Positions 35,194 to 46,892 of a DNA stretch of 64,000 bases are shown piece after piece (the first letter of the stretch is position 1; each line of letters begins with the position of its first letter). The stretch lies in assembly GCA_905250125.1 (NCBI GenBank), contig CAJNOL010001426.1, forward strand, positions 1 to 64,000, read 5' to 3'. Both the position numbers and the translations under genes were made by a program. A model generated the notes under the pieces. That model made no database searches. It worked only from the letters and a program-made list of their open reading frames with translations, and had not been told where the DNA came from. This stretch comes from Rotaria sordida (Eukaryota; Rotifera; Eurotatoria; Philodinida; Philodinidae).

Positions 35194-38100
35194 CTATGGT
35201 AATGTAACATCAAACAATGAAGTATGACGTATATCAAAATTATCCTTATTAAAATCTGTAATTGGTGTCCATGAATGAAAAGTAACAGTCATGCTTGGTT
35301 GAAACATATGAAATCCATTTCGTGAAAAATAACCAGTTACATTAGCTGATATATCAAGCCATACAAATAAAGCTGGTCGATCAACAGTAATTGTTATATT
35401 AAAATCTGTTGGTCCGATCTGTTTAATACTTTCAATTTGAAGATTAGGATTTAATAATTGATAATTTTTTGGTCGATTTAAAAATAAAGTTTGTCCTATT
35501 TGATGTTGATTATAATTTAATAAACAATGAATTATACATGGAGAATTATCTTGACAATCAACACGTTTCATTAATAATGAATAAGAATAATTCATAGTAT
35601 TTTGTACACCAAGTGAATTAAATAAAATATTATTTCCAAATGATAAACGAGGAGACAATGTATCTAACGCATAAATCGAACATAATAAATCACCACGTGT
35701 ATTATTGAGTAATTCATTAACAACATAAAATGAAACTTGAGCATTTTCATCTGTAACATTAGCTAAATAAGGTGTAAGCGTAGCAATAGGATAAACAGGT
35801 GCATACATATGACCAACATAATAATGACTCATTTTCCATTTTAATCCATATTCAATTGTTGCCCATGTTGGTGCTTGCCAAATATCATTTATTTGCCAAT
35901 ACATTAAGCCCATGGTATGACTAGAAAAAAAACAACAAAGAATAAAACATTTGTAGAAATAAAGGAAGTGGTATTTATACCCCCCCCGCAAATTTTTTTT
36001 CGCACAAATATTTTTTGGTTGTGAACAATATGAAGATATAAAATTACCCAACCAGATCTTGAACATTTTTAGACTTAGCAAAAAAAATCAATATTTTAGA
36101 GAACGGTCATTTATATAGGAAGTATTTAGAGGTTTCTGTAGTCGAAAGTTGATTTTCATGTAAAATGAGTATGATATTCAGAATCAGCATGAAAAATTAC
36201 ACTAGACAGTCTATTTTTCATTGTAAAATATTTTCCATGAAAATTCGACCCGTAGGAGACCAGGGGGAAAAATCTCATGGATAAAAGGTTGAGGGGGAGT
36301 AGGGGTCAGATTTCCATGGAAAATATTTTACAATGAAAAATGGACTGTCTAATGTAATTTTTCATGCTGATTCTGAATACCATACTCATTTTACATAAAA
36401 ACCAACTTTCGACTACAGAAACCTCTAAATACTCCCTATTTTCTAGTACTTTCCCATATAAATGACTGTTCTCTAAAGTATTGAGTTTTTTTGCTAAGTT
36501 TAAAAATTTCCAAGGTCTGGTTGGGTAATTTTACATCTTCATACTGCTCATAACCAAAAAATATTTGTGCGAAAAAAAACCTACGAGGAGGGGGAGGGGG
36601 GTATAAGCACCACTTCCTTTACCCTTGACTTGTTTTTGGATTAATCATATCTATTGATGAATGAAGTCGACAAAGATCACTTATACTTTTTAATGTCATA
36701 GCTTGATTTATTTGACTTAAATAAATTAATTGAGCAAAATTTCTCAATGAATCATTTGTTACTGGTAATGGTAAATTACTTTCAATATGTTTCCTAGAAA
36801 ATTAAAAACAAAAAAAGAAAAAAAGAAATCAAAATAAATTTTCTTGATTAAATCAAAATAACAAACATCATTGCAGTTAATTGATTTTCTGAATGTTCAC
36901 GATGTAAAATAAATGAACTATTAAAATTTAAATCCGATGAATTCATTGTCGTTTCATACCATGTATCTAAACTTGGTAATGATTGAATACCTGTTTCAGA
37001 TAGAAAACGAGTTATTGGATATGTTGTTGGATCCCATGAATCATCTTGATATCCATAAAAATGAACATCACCTAAAATATTCGTTTTAAGAAAAAAAAAA
37101 AATAAAGCAAACTTTATTCTATTTTTATAATCTATACCATAAAGTGGATCTTGAGGATCTTTAGCAATATAATTTTCAACTATTGTTTCAAGACCATTTG
37201 ATGGTGATGAAGTAACAAATGGTCGATTATTTCCTTTATCAACTTGTTTAACAGCATTCATAATTGTATCAACATATAATTTTCTATAATCATCTTTTGT
37301 TTTATTCATTTTTTCTACTGGTACACTATACCAATTTTGTGCAACAGCAGCTTCATTTTCATTATTACCTGACCAAAGTGCAATAGATGGATGATGTTGA
37401 AGTCGTTTAACTTGATAAATAATTTCATCATGAACATTTGTTAAAAATGATTCATCAACAGGATAACTAAATTTTTAAATATAAGAAAAAAAAAACAAAC
37501 AAATAATTTAAATAAACTTACAGACTACAAGCAAACATAAAATCATGCCATAACATTATACCTAAACGATCAGCTATTTCATAAAATGAATCACGTTCAT
37601 ATATTCCACCACCCCATATACGTAACATATTCATATTAGATAATTGAGCTGAACGAAGTAAACGTTCAAGTTTTTCATCACTAACACGTTCTTGAAATGA
37701 ATCTGGTGGTATCCAATTACTACCTTTTATAAATATAGGTTGAAAATTAATAGCAAAATAAAATGATGATCCATTTATTCCTGTTCCATAGTCATGTTGA
37801 ATAAGTTGAACTGTACGAAAACCAATTAAACGTGAACCAATTATATTGTCTTCATTTGATATAACTAAAGTATATAATGGTTGATCACCATATCCATTTG
37901 GCCACCAATGTAATACATGTTCATCTGGTATTGTTAAAAATATTGATAGATTATGATTAAGTATTACTGTAGTTTCATATGACCATGTTGTATCTTGTAA
38001 TATAAATTTGAATTTACTTGTAAATTGATCATTATTACTACTCAACATAACATCAACTTGCCAAGTTTTATCTACTGCATTATATGAAGCAAGATTAACA

Positions 38101-39863
38101 CTTTCAAGTTCAATAATTATATCTGTTGTATTTACACCTTCAAGATATATATTACCTGGAATACCAATTGGAGCAAAAGCTGGACCCTAGAATAGAAAAA
38201 TATATTCAAAAATAAATAAATAATTGCTAGTAATAAATACAAATCATGTCTTTAACAATGAATATTAACATATCTATCGGATAATTTAGTAACAGCTAAT
38301 AATCATTGAACTTCATCTCAAATTTGCTTGTCACGGTTTGTGCACTTTTTTTTTTAATGTATTTAATAAAGTAATTGAAAAGGTCATTTAAAATTTCATC
38401 CTATTACGGTCATATAAATATAACTTAGATACAAAAAAAATATAATACTGATAAGAACCGATAAGCAAGTAAGAATCGAAATGAAGAAAGAATCAAATAG
38501 ACAATGAAAGATGTAATTACAATCTATTAATAGATAAGATTGTATCCAGTCAGAATGATTAAAAAAAATCATTTTTCAACTTTCAATGCAAAAAAATCAT
38601 GACAAGCAGACGGATAAATCCAATCTCTAATTCATCTTTAAATATATTGACAAATGACTACAAATTTAATACCAGAGAAGTCCCACAACAGATTAATTAC
38701 TTTTGATTCTGGATATTTTAAAAAGAATTTGAGTCCTTAACTTATTGCTGTGTATACAGTAGTTTTTAAATGAATATCGTAGTTACCTTCAAGAAAAAAC
38801 TCATTTTCGAATTTCGACTTGAAACTTTGCATAGAGACAGTTCTTAACGAGAGTAGTTCATTGTAAAAGTTTTAGATCATTTCGTTTTTCCTATCTTAAG
38901 ATACAAATTCAAAGACCTAAAACTTTCACAATAAACTATTCTTGTTAAGATCTGTTTCTGTACAAAGTTTTCAATCGAAATCTGAAAATGAGTTTTTCCT
39001 GAAAGGTACTCCGGCATTTATTTGAAAACTATTGTATACACAGCAATAAGTTTAGGGAACAAATTCTTCTCAAGGTATTCATAGTTCACTAGAATGTACA
39101 TACTACAGACTCTATATCGATTAATCTGTTAAGGAATTTCCCTCGTTATCTTAAGCTTTTCAATCAAATTTAAACATCGAATTTTCATTAAATCTTTACA
39201 AAATTTGAATTCATCTTAAATTCTATGAAGTAAATATTTTCTATTACTTATGAAAATATTCATTTGATCTCTATATATATAAATTCTTACCCAATCCCAA
39301 CTAAATGAACATGGTTCTTTTCGAATAAATTGTACATGACATTCACCATTTTGAACATTAGGTGTACATAGTGGTGGTACTGTGTCATTATATGCATCAG
39401 CTTGTTTTAATGCATAAAGAACAGGAGATTCAAAATCAATTTGAATTTCATTTTCAAGTTTTAAACATGAATTTGTTATATTAAATATATATGGTATAAA
39501 CATACTATTAGTTCTACCAATAGGACATGTATTTAATGTTATATTAGCAACTGTATCAATTTGTTCTAAATGTATTGTAATTTGATTTGAAGCAAGAAAA
39601 TCTAAAGTTAAATTAAATTTTTTTGTAAACATCCAATTAGTATGTATTAAATAACGTAAATCAACATCATTATAATCCATATATGGTTCAGGAATTTGAT
39701 TTGCAGCTAAAAGTATTGTATGAATTGTACCAGGTATAGTACCTTGTGCTGTATGATTTATTTTATTAGTTATTGTCCAATCATTACCAATTAATGAAAT
39801 ACGATTTGAATTTGATGATGAAATAAATAAGACGAATAAAAAATATACTAATTGTTGAAACAT
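35194..39863 (-). CDS. MANBA: Beta-mannosidase (GH2), six exons
   Basis: Exons (minus): 39863-39291, 38186-37522, 37466-37138, 37071-36867, 36793-36623, 35920-35194. The total is about 889 residues (human enzyme 879). A signal peptide (residues 1-18) indicates lysosomal or secreted location. GH2 motifs are PGTIHTILLAANQIPEPYMD near the N-terminus, the barrel segment LRIWGGGIYERDSFYEIAD, the acid/base Glu in SIALWSGNNENEAAVAQNW, and the nucleophile Glu in FLSETGIQSLPSLDTW (family SE-x-G-x-QS). Another landmark is TMGLMYWQINDIWQAPTW. The enzyme removes terminal beta-mannose during N-glycan breakdown. Intron 1 (38187-39290) holds a foldback at 38710-39084. Intron 5 (35921-36622) is almost entirely a second foldback at 35960-36621. 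No frame damage was seen. Confidence 0.95.
35960..36621. mobile_element. Palindromic foldback element E1 in beta-mannosidase intron 5
   Basis: About 662 bp. Arms 35960-36246 and 36310-36621 are inverted copies with few mismatches, around a loop of about 60 bases that is rich in G (GTTGAGGGGGAGTAGGGG). The ends read TAAAGGAAGTGG and CCACTTCCTTTA, which fits an AAGGAAGTGG terminal repeat flanked by a TA duplication. No open frame of note is present. The right end forms the 5' splice site of the host intron. A core motif (GATATTC then ATCAGCATGAAAAA) is shared with the element at 54901-56352. Confidence 0.85.
38710..39084. mobile_element. Foldback element in beta-mannosidase intron 1
   Basis: About 375 bp with diverged arms. 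ACTTATTGCTGTGTATACAG on the left is mirrored by TGTATACACAGCAATAAGTT on the right. CAAGAAAAAACTCATTTTCG is mirrored by GAAAATGAGTTTTTCCTG. The middle (AAAGTTTTAGATCATTTCG and ACCTAAAACTTTCACAATAA) also pairs. Confidence 0.75.
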
Positions 39864-41346
39864 TTATGAAATTTATTCAATTTCTAATTCGAATAAATGA
39901 AGATGTAGAATTTCAAATAAAAGTATAAAGTTCACTTGCACAGGTCTATATATATATATCTTATCGAAATAAATGATATCTTTTCTTTTTCTTTTTTTTT
40001 TTAGATTTCGTGGTTGTGTCGTTTGGTTTTTTTTTCTTGATATTTTTTTCAAGTTTAACTTCTTCTAGAAGAAATAGAATAATTGATATCAATGATAAGA
40101 TGGTGTTAATATCTATATACCTCTAAGAAATTCTTCAAAAAAAAAAAAAACTTTATCTTTATTGTTATCACTTGTCGAATTGCTGATGTTCAATGAATTT
40201 ATCTAAAGAAAATTTCGAACATTGAAATATTTGATTAATTGATTAAAATGAAAAATAGCAATTTTATTCTATCATAATCTGCTTTCATATTTAAGAATTA
40301 TCAAGAAGTGCATAAATGCTCAGGGAGGTCTCGAGATCATCAGGATTGACCGTTGTTTTTTTTTTCGAGGATCGGTAAAATAATAAAAAAATTGAAACTC
40401 TACTGAAGGAAAGCGAAAATTTTTCAAGATTATGAAATCTATTGAAAAAAACTTAATATAGATTTAGTATAATACAACACATTATATCGTTATTTATCTT
40501 GAAGTTAACCATGACGTATGCGTGTATTCTATTCAACAGCATAAAATATAACCTACCTTTTGATCTGTTGATAAAAATAAAGATAAAAATCGACCAACAA
40601 GACAAGATACAACTTAGAAATATAACATGCTCGGTTGTTTTTCTTTTTTGAATAACACCACAATGCAATTAGCTAGAGACTTAAAATTTCTATTTTACTA
40701 TAATAATTGTCCGAAACTACTGAAAAAAGTTTTATAATAACAAAAATTTGTAATTTCTCTCTAAAATAGGATAATTTTAACATTTTATCTTGTTTAAGGG
40801 TATTGTCTATCTATAACATATGAATCAATTGTCTTCCTAAGTTAAACCTCAAGAATAAGAATATTTCGTTACGAATTCAGTCAAATTTGAAGACGTAAGT
40901 ACCTGATACTCATCCATTAATTTTTACATAAACCGCAGATCTCGGACTACTTGCATTGTGAAGTTAGTCAAAAGCTAATAGAGTACATTCAACTTATAAA
41001 AGAGTAGCAGCAGGCCTCTAAACGGACTGCCCGGTCCGACGATTTTATTCTTTTTTTCACATAACTTTTTCTAAGATTTGTCTTACTCCTGGAGAGGGAT
41101 AGGAGGAAGTTTCTCCACGCTATCTCTCTTAGTCATAACTTTTTATAAAAACCGAAAAATATGGAATAACTGTCTATTGAGAAAAAAAACCTCTGTAAAC
41201 GAAGGTTCTTTCAGGCTATAAAAAGTGGCCCGATTTCGAGACCTAGGTAGTAGTTATAATATCTCATGTGTGAGGAATAGTCATTTGAAAATTATTCAAG
41301 TATCGAATTATAAAAAAAAAGAGATTTCTGTTTATATAAGAACAGA

Positions 41347-41574
41347 GTTCCCGATTAGGGGGGAGGGGCTTCCCCCCCCCCCCCCCAAATTTCAGACTTT
41401 CTGCGACAATTTTAAAGTGCAGTTCAGCAGAAAGTCGGTGTTATTTCTGCCAAATCTCTTGCAGAAAGAAGACTTTTTTTACAACAATATCGACTTTCTG
41501 CGAAAAAAATTATACACTTTCTGCCAAAATTTTTAGCTCCCCCCCGCCCCCCACTCCCAAAAACAATCGGGAAC
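41347..41574. mobile_element. Small MITE with 10-bp terminal inverted repeats
   Basis: Perfect ends GTTCCCGATT and AATCGGGAAC enclose 228 bp. Just inside are G/C runs (AGGGGGGAGGGGCTTCCCCC and CTCCCCCCGCCCCCCA). The interior carries at least five TTTCTGC words plus two inverted copies (GCAGAAAG). It has no coding capacity. Confidence 0.75.
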
Positions 41575-41624
41575 CCTGCACAAGAATTATTAATTTCATT
41601 TGGAGAAAAATAAAACATTAGTTC

Positions 41625-42603
41625 TACTATTGGAATTTTAAAAGAAGGCGCCTGGAAAAAAAGCTTATAACTTTCGAACGAAAAGTCATAGCGACCTGCG
41701 GTTTTCAGCAATCGATAGAAGATTATAGGGGACACATTTTTATATAAAAATCAAGGTTTAAATAATCGGTGATTGTGGAATCATTGAAATAGTAGGCTCG
41801 TTATTTGGTGAAATCTTAGCAGAACAAACTGAAACTTTCAGCATATATAGTCCCACTGTACCTCAATCTTCGCTGAAAATATCATCGATAAATCTTGTAA
41901 TGACGAGGAATGATGAGCCAATCATCATCTGGTCTTACATAAGGCACTCATTCAATCAAAATATTAGGAAATGGCCTCAACTTTTGGCTGGATAAATACC
42001 ATAATCTAGACTTCGTATCTATGCAAAAGCATCGCACTTTGATCGTAAATATGTACGGAAATAGCCAAAATTCGACGAAGAAATGATTTTCATACAGTAA
42101 GTATTTTAAAACAAATCTTTCCAACTTTCTTAAGAGAAATGCAGAATTTAGTAATATTTTCATCGTCTCTTCTCGTTCATTTACTCAAACTATGATATAA
42201 TTGCATAGATATGAAGTCTACAGACTTGATATTTATTCAGCCAAAATTTGAGGCCATTTCCTAATATTTTGAGTGAATGAGAGTCTTATGTAAGACCAGA
42301 TGATGATTGACTCACCATTCCTTGTCATTACAAGATTTATCAATGATATTTTCAGCGAAGATTAGGGTACAGTGGACCTATATAGGCTGAAAGTTTCAAC
42401 TTGTTCTGCTGAGATTTCACCAAATAACGAGCCTACTCTTTCAGTGATTTCACAATCACCGATTATTTAAACCTTGATTTTTATATAAAAATGTGCCCCC
42501 TATAATCTTCTATCGATTGCTGAAAACCCCAGGTCGCTATGACTTTTCGTTCGAAAGTTATAAGCTTTTTTTCCAGGTGCCTTCTTTTAAAATTCCGATA
42601 GTA
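41625..42603. mobile_element. Palindromic foldback element E2
   Basis: About 979 bp. Arms 41625-42030 and 42200-42603 are inverted copies at high identity. GGCGCCTGGAAAAAAAGCTT is mirrored by AAGCTTTTTTTCCAGGTGCC, and AGGAAATGGCCTCAACTTTT by AAATTTGAGGCCATTTCCTA. The ends read TACTATTGGAATTTTAAAAG and CTTTTAAAATTCCGATAGTA, which suggests TA-flanked insertion. The loop is about 170 bases. No transposase is encoded. Confidence 0.85.
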
Positions 42604-44698
42604 GTTGTGAGTTTTTGATATGTAAGAGATAAATTATTTATGAGAATAATATAATTATACTCTCTCCCACTTTAATACATAGAATAATACTTACTTTATA
42701 TTAACAACGAATGATATTGATTTACTACTCGTATATATATATATATATATGATTATCTGATACCCCGGTTCCTTTGTTATTTGAAGTAAGAAAATGGAGA
42801 ACACTGAAAAATGACTGTAATATAATTATAAGCCTCTTTTGTAAAATGATATTTTATCTATTTTTAAATTATGGCACATACACACTTTTCAATTTTAACA
42901 TTTTTTTGTGATGATAATTGTTTTTTTTTATTCTTGAATACAAAGAACATTAACTTATTGTCCTAGCATAATGAAAATGAAGATATGAAAAATATTTTAC
43001 CAATTTTTAAGTAAAAATCTTGAGACAAACTATCGAGAAGAATACATCTGTATTAATAACACTGAAATATGAAACTTCTATTTTATTCTAACAACGTTAC
43101 GTTGATAAAAAACCATTTTTCAATTTGCTCTACCTAACTTCACTAGCAGATTTGTTTTATAAGTTAAAATTACACTTATAATCCAAAATTTTAACAAAAA
43201 TCTTACACAGGACAAAAGATTTTACTAGTAATTATGAAACTACATATCAGTACTAATGATATTATTTCTTAGCAAATGACGAAAACTTTTAAAATATCTC
43301 AAATTTTAAGATTTTGAAGTAAAACATTCGAAATAAAATCTTATATGTCATAGAAAAGATAGAAAATAGTTATTATTACAATAAAACTTTATAACGAACA
43401 GATGTGTCATACTTAAAGAAAAAAAGCCAACATATCATTTTACAAAAGAGAGCTTATAATTTAGATTATAGTCACTTTTCTCGTTTCAAATAACAAAAGA
43501 TGAAAGAAAGAAATCTGAATATCAGATAATCATACATCTATATACGAGTAGCAGCAGATCAATCTCATTTGTTATTAATACACGATGAGCATTATTCTCT
43601 ATATTCAAGTGTGAGAAACTCTTTGACCCTGTAGAAATTATAACAAAAACTTTTTAAATTCTTTCAAATATCAAACCATAGAATTATACTCATTATTTGT
43701 TTTTTTACTCATTAGACAACACAAAAAAAATGTCCTATGTATACAAACAATAACAATATATAAGAAAACAAAAATATACTATATATTTGTCTTTTTTTCT
43801 TTTTCTTCTTTGTTGATTCAAAATGAATACAATCTGATCCTAATGAAAATACAAAATAACCATCATCATTTTCAATTTGTTTTTGTTTCCACATCTTCCT
43901 ATTATGATAAAGAATTTAATTTTGTTTTAAATCTAATGGTGTTGAACCTAAAACAAAAAAGAAAACAAGACATTTTTTGATATTCAATCAGGTAATAACT
44001 AACTATACTGAACTTTCGACTGGAGATTTTTGTTTTTTTTGTTCGAAACAGATCGTGAGTTACAAAAGAAAACGACAAAACTATTTCCTCGTGATATACA
44101 CAAGGCAGCAGTGAATGGATTCCGTGAGTTCTGAGCTCTCGAAAAGATTTGGATTTCGATTCTCTCCACACACACATAGCGGCACTTATATTTGAATATC
44201 TACGAAAAAGATTTGGTATCCCAAATTTCTAAATCCATAGATTGAATTCATTATTCTTGATAGTATAAGAGATGGCACTCTATCTTTATTTTACTTTGAA
44301 AGAGTAAAGTGCACAAACAACATATTTCATATTTCGATAAAAAAAACAAGATCTTATAAGATGAGTATGAATTAGCACATAATACGAATTATGTTAAGCA
44401 ATAAAATAAGTACTAGTGATGAGTTCGCCGCCAACTTTCTTAGTAATGTGAGGAATGACGCAATGCTGTAATGACAAGTTCAGTATTAATGCATCATCTT
44501 TATCCATATTTATTAGAAAATAAATAAATTCAATTATCAATTGTTTACTTTGTAATTCAATATTATTAAGTAAAAGTTTTTGTACTTCTTCTCATGTTAT
44601 TTTATATGTTACTTTAGACATATTTGTAAGAATATCTATTAATACTTTAACATTACATTTGTTTTAAAATTTTTAGCATCTTTCTAAATAAAATTCAA

Positions 44699-44923
44699 AT
44701 GAAAAAGACAGAAAAACTCCATCATATGACAATATCTATTGAAGATGGTATTAAACCAAATGGTGGTACAATCATTAGAGAAGGTAGATTAGAAGTAATC
44801 GATGATGCCACAAAACAATTACTATTTGAAAATAAAATAAATGAAAACTACAATTACTTCGTTGTAGATATCAATAAAGAAAAAAAATGGTCATTCGTTT
44901 TTTTTAAGAACATAGTTCAATAG
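44699..44923 (+). CDS. Unrecognised 74-residue open frame, doubtful
   Basis: MKKTEKLHHMTISIEDGIKP begins a frame with balanced, soluble-protein-like composition (Asp/Glu/Lys mixed with Ile/Val), unlike the low-complexity frames around it. I match it to no family, and no exons before or after were identified. It could be a gene fragment or chance. Confidence 0.15.
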   Translation: MKKTEKLHHMTISIEDGIKPNGGTIIREGRLEVIDDATKQLLFENKINENYNYFVVDINKEKKWSFVFFKNIVQ

Positions 44924-46892
44924 TTATGAAATTTTCCTAAATGTCACAGCTAGCACAGAAAACTTAAATAATGTTTAGCAGAAGAGCATTCTTCATCATA
45001 ATAACAACACGATGGTGAATTTAGACGGAAGCACTGGGGGGGATGATCGATCCTTCCTTTCGAACTACTTTTCAATTTTTCTCAGCAGAAAAGATGTCCA
45101 AAATTGAGTCGATATGAACTCTTATTTGACTTGAAGATACGTTTTGTAACTATAATCATTTCCGTTTACCAAAAAACCTCAATCCGCCACTGCGGTAGTA
45201 GCAGCTTTTTTTTTGAAGAACAGTGCAAAACTGTATGAATTTGCAGGGAATTTCAGTGTACACAAATACAACACTTTGAAACTTGATGAATCTCATGGAT
45301 TAGTAATAACAGTTCTAGTTCAGTATAGTCACAGCAGACTAATTCGAAACATTTTTCGAATACCATCACGACAGACATCTCTATTTAGCAGTTAAACATA
45401 TTTCTTAGCGAGCGATTTGACTATATTTCTGATGATTTGAAAGGAAAATTTAAACACTTATGAGGTTTTTCTTTTTGTTAATTTCAATTAATAGGGTTTG
45501 AGAATACTCTCCCTTTTCGAAGTTTCTGGAGAATTGCTCATCAGAAAAATTTGAAATTTTCAGAACGAATAGATCTTGACGAGTAGAATAAAAATTGTCA
45601 TGAACTCAAAGTTCTCGAATGCTATCTTCTGTGAGATACTGAGATTACAATGTCCAAAAATGCCTATCCCTCGTTTCTCTGAGATGCTATATTCGATCGA
45701 GTTGAAAGTTTTTTTTAGAAGTATGAAACACTATTTAGTATAGATATTTTTTGTTCTTCGAATAAAAAATGCTAAAAAATATTAAAGGTATCCTAAAAAA
45801 ATGCATGCTTTTTTAATAGAGCTACCAAAAATCAGTAGAAGGAATGTACTCAGTAGATAAATTCTACTTCAGACTACACAATGGCAATAAAAATTTTGGG
45901 TCATGAAAGAAGTGGATGTAATACCATTAAACAAAACAATTAAGATATAAATGTAAATTGATATACGAACTTTTAATTTAATAGAAAAATAATATGAGGA
46001 AACTTTCGAGTATTTGTATATGTGCTTGAAATGATCTTTTGTATCTGTGATTGCAAATGTGTAGATTTATAATTTGTTCGAAATAGTAAATATCTCTTAA
46101 CAAAAGGAAACTTTTTTCGACCTCTTCATAACTGTTTCTTATCGAATTATAATTCATTTACAGTGTTCGTATTATCTCTTTAGTTTATAATAAAATTAAT
46201 ATTCTCAAATATTTTATCTACTTCCATCGCCTAGATTATATCGTAAAACTTTGTACATTCAAAAAAAAATTTTCTTACATATTTGATGATTGATTAATAG
46301 TTTTTTACTGTTGTACAATCATTTTTTACAATATCATATAATTCTTTTAAGATATTGAGGTAACATAACCTAAAGAAAAAAAAAGATAGTATTGAGAGAC
46401 GACATTTATAAATAAAATAATACCAACTTCAACAGATTTTCCCCATTTAGATTCTTTTGATCATTAGGTGCTTCATGTTTTATTCATAACGTCTTTTTTT
46501 CTTGTGTTACTGAACTTGTATAATCTTCATCATCCTTCAAATAAGGATTTATTCTCTTCAAATAGAATTATATCTACAGCGAAGATAGTTTCAAATGTTT
46601 TGTATCTAATATTGAATCGCCTCCTGATAAGTCACTATTATTCGCAACATTTATTTCATTCACCTTTGCTGATAATCATATTGGTGTAAGCATTATACCA
46701 TATTGAATTATTATTCAAAAGATGTCATTGTAAGTCATGAATGAAATCGAATAGTTTGTTTGATGAAAGCACCATCACAACACGAATAAAAATGGCTGGT
46801 AATCAAGGTTATTGAATACATTTGTTCTTTATAAATATTAACAAAGATTACTTCAAGTGCGAAGACTGATAAATTCCATTTGAAAACTGAAA

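Larger units (their letters stand above)
39864..46892. other. 7-kb gene-poor block with foldback elements
   Basis: No intact gene was recognised. It contains a small MITE at 41347-41574, a 980-bp palindrome at 41625-42603, and a (TA)n run near 42731-42750. The ORFs at 41225-41536, 41424-41735 and 41948-42163 lie partly or wholly in these elements and are not credible genes. The sequence at 45020-45205 (CACTGGGGGGGATG to AATCCGCCACTG) looks like worn transposon debris. The small frame at 44699-44923 is listed separately. Confidence 0.5.

Noticed and set aside
41225-42163. Several 70-100 residue frames
   Set aside because: They overlap the MITE at 41347-41574 and the palindrome at 41625-42603, and their composition is low-complexity.
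45020-45205. Possible MITE between GCACTGGGGGGGATG and AATCCGCCACTGCGG
   Set aside because: The ends are not convincing inverted repeats of each other and no duplication flanks them. Probably worn transposon debris.
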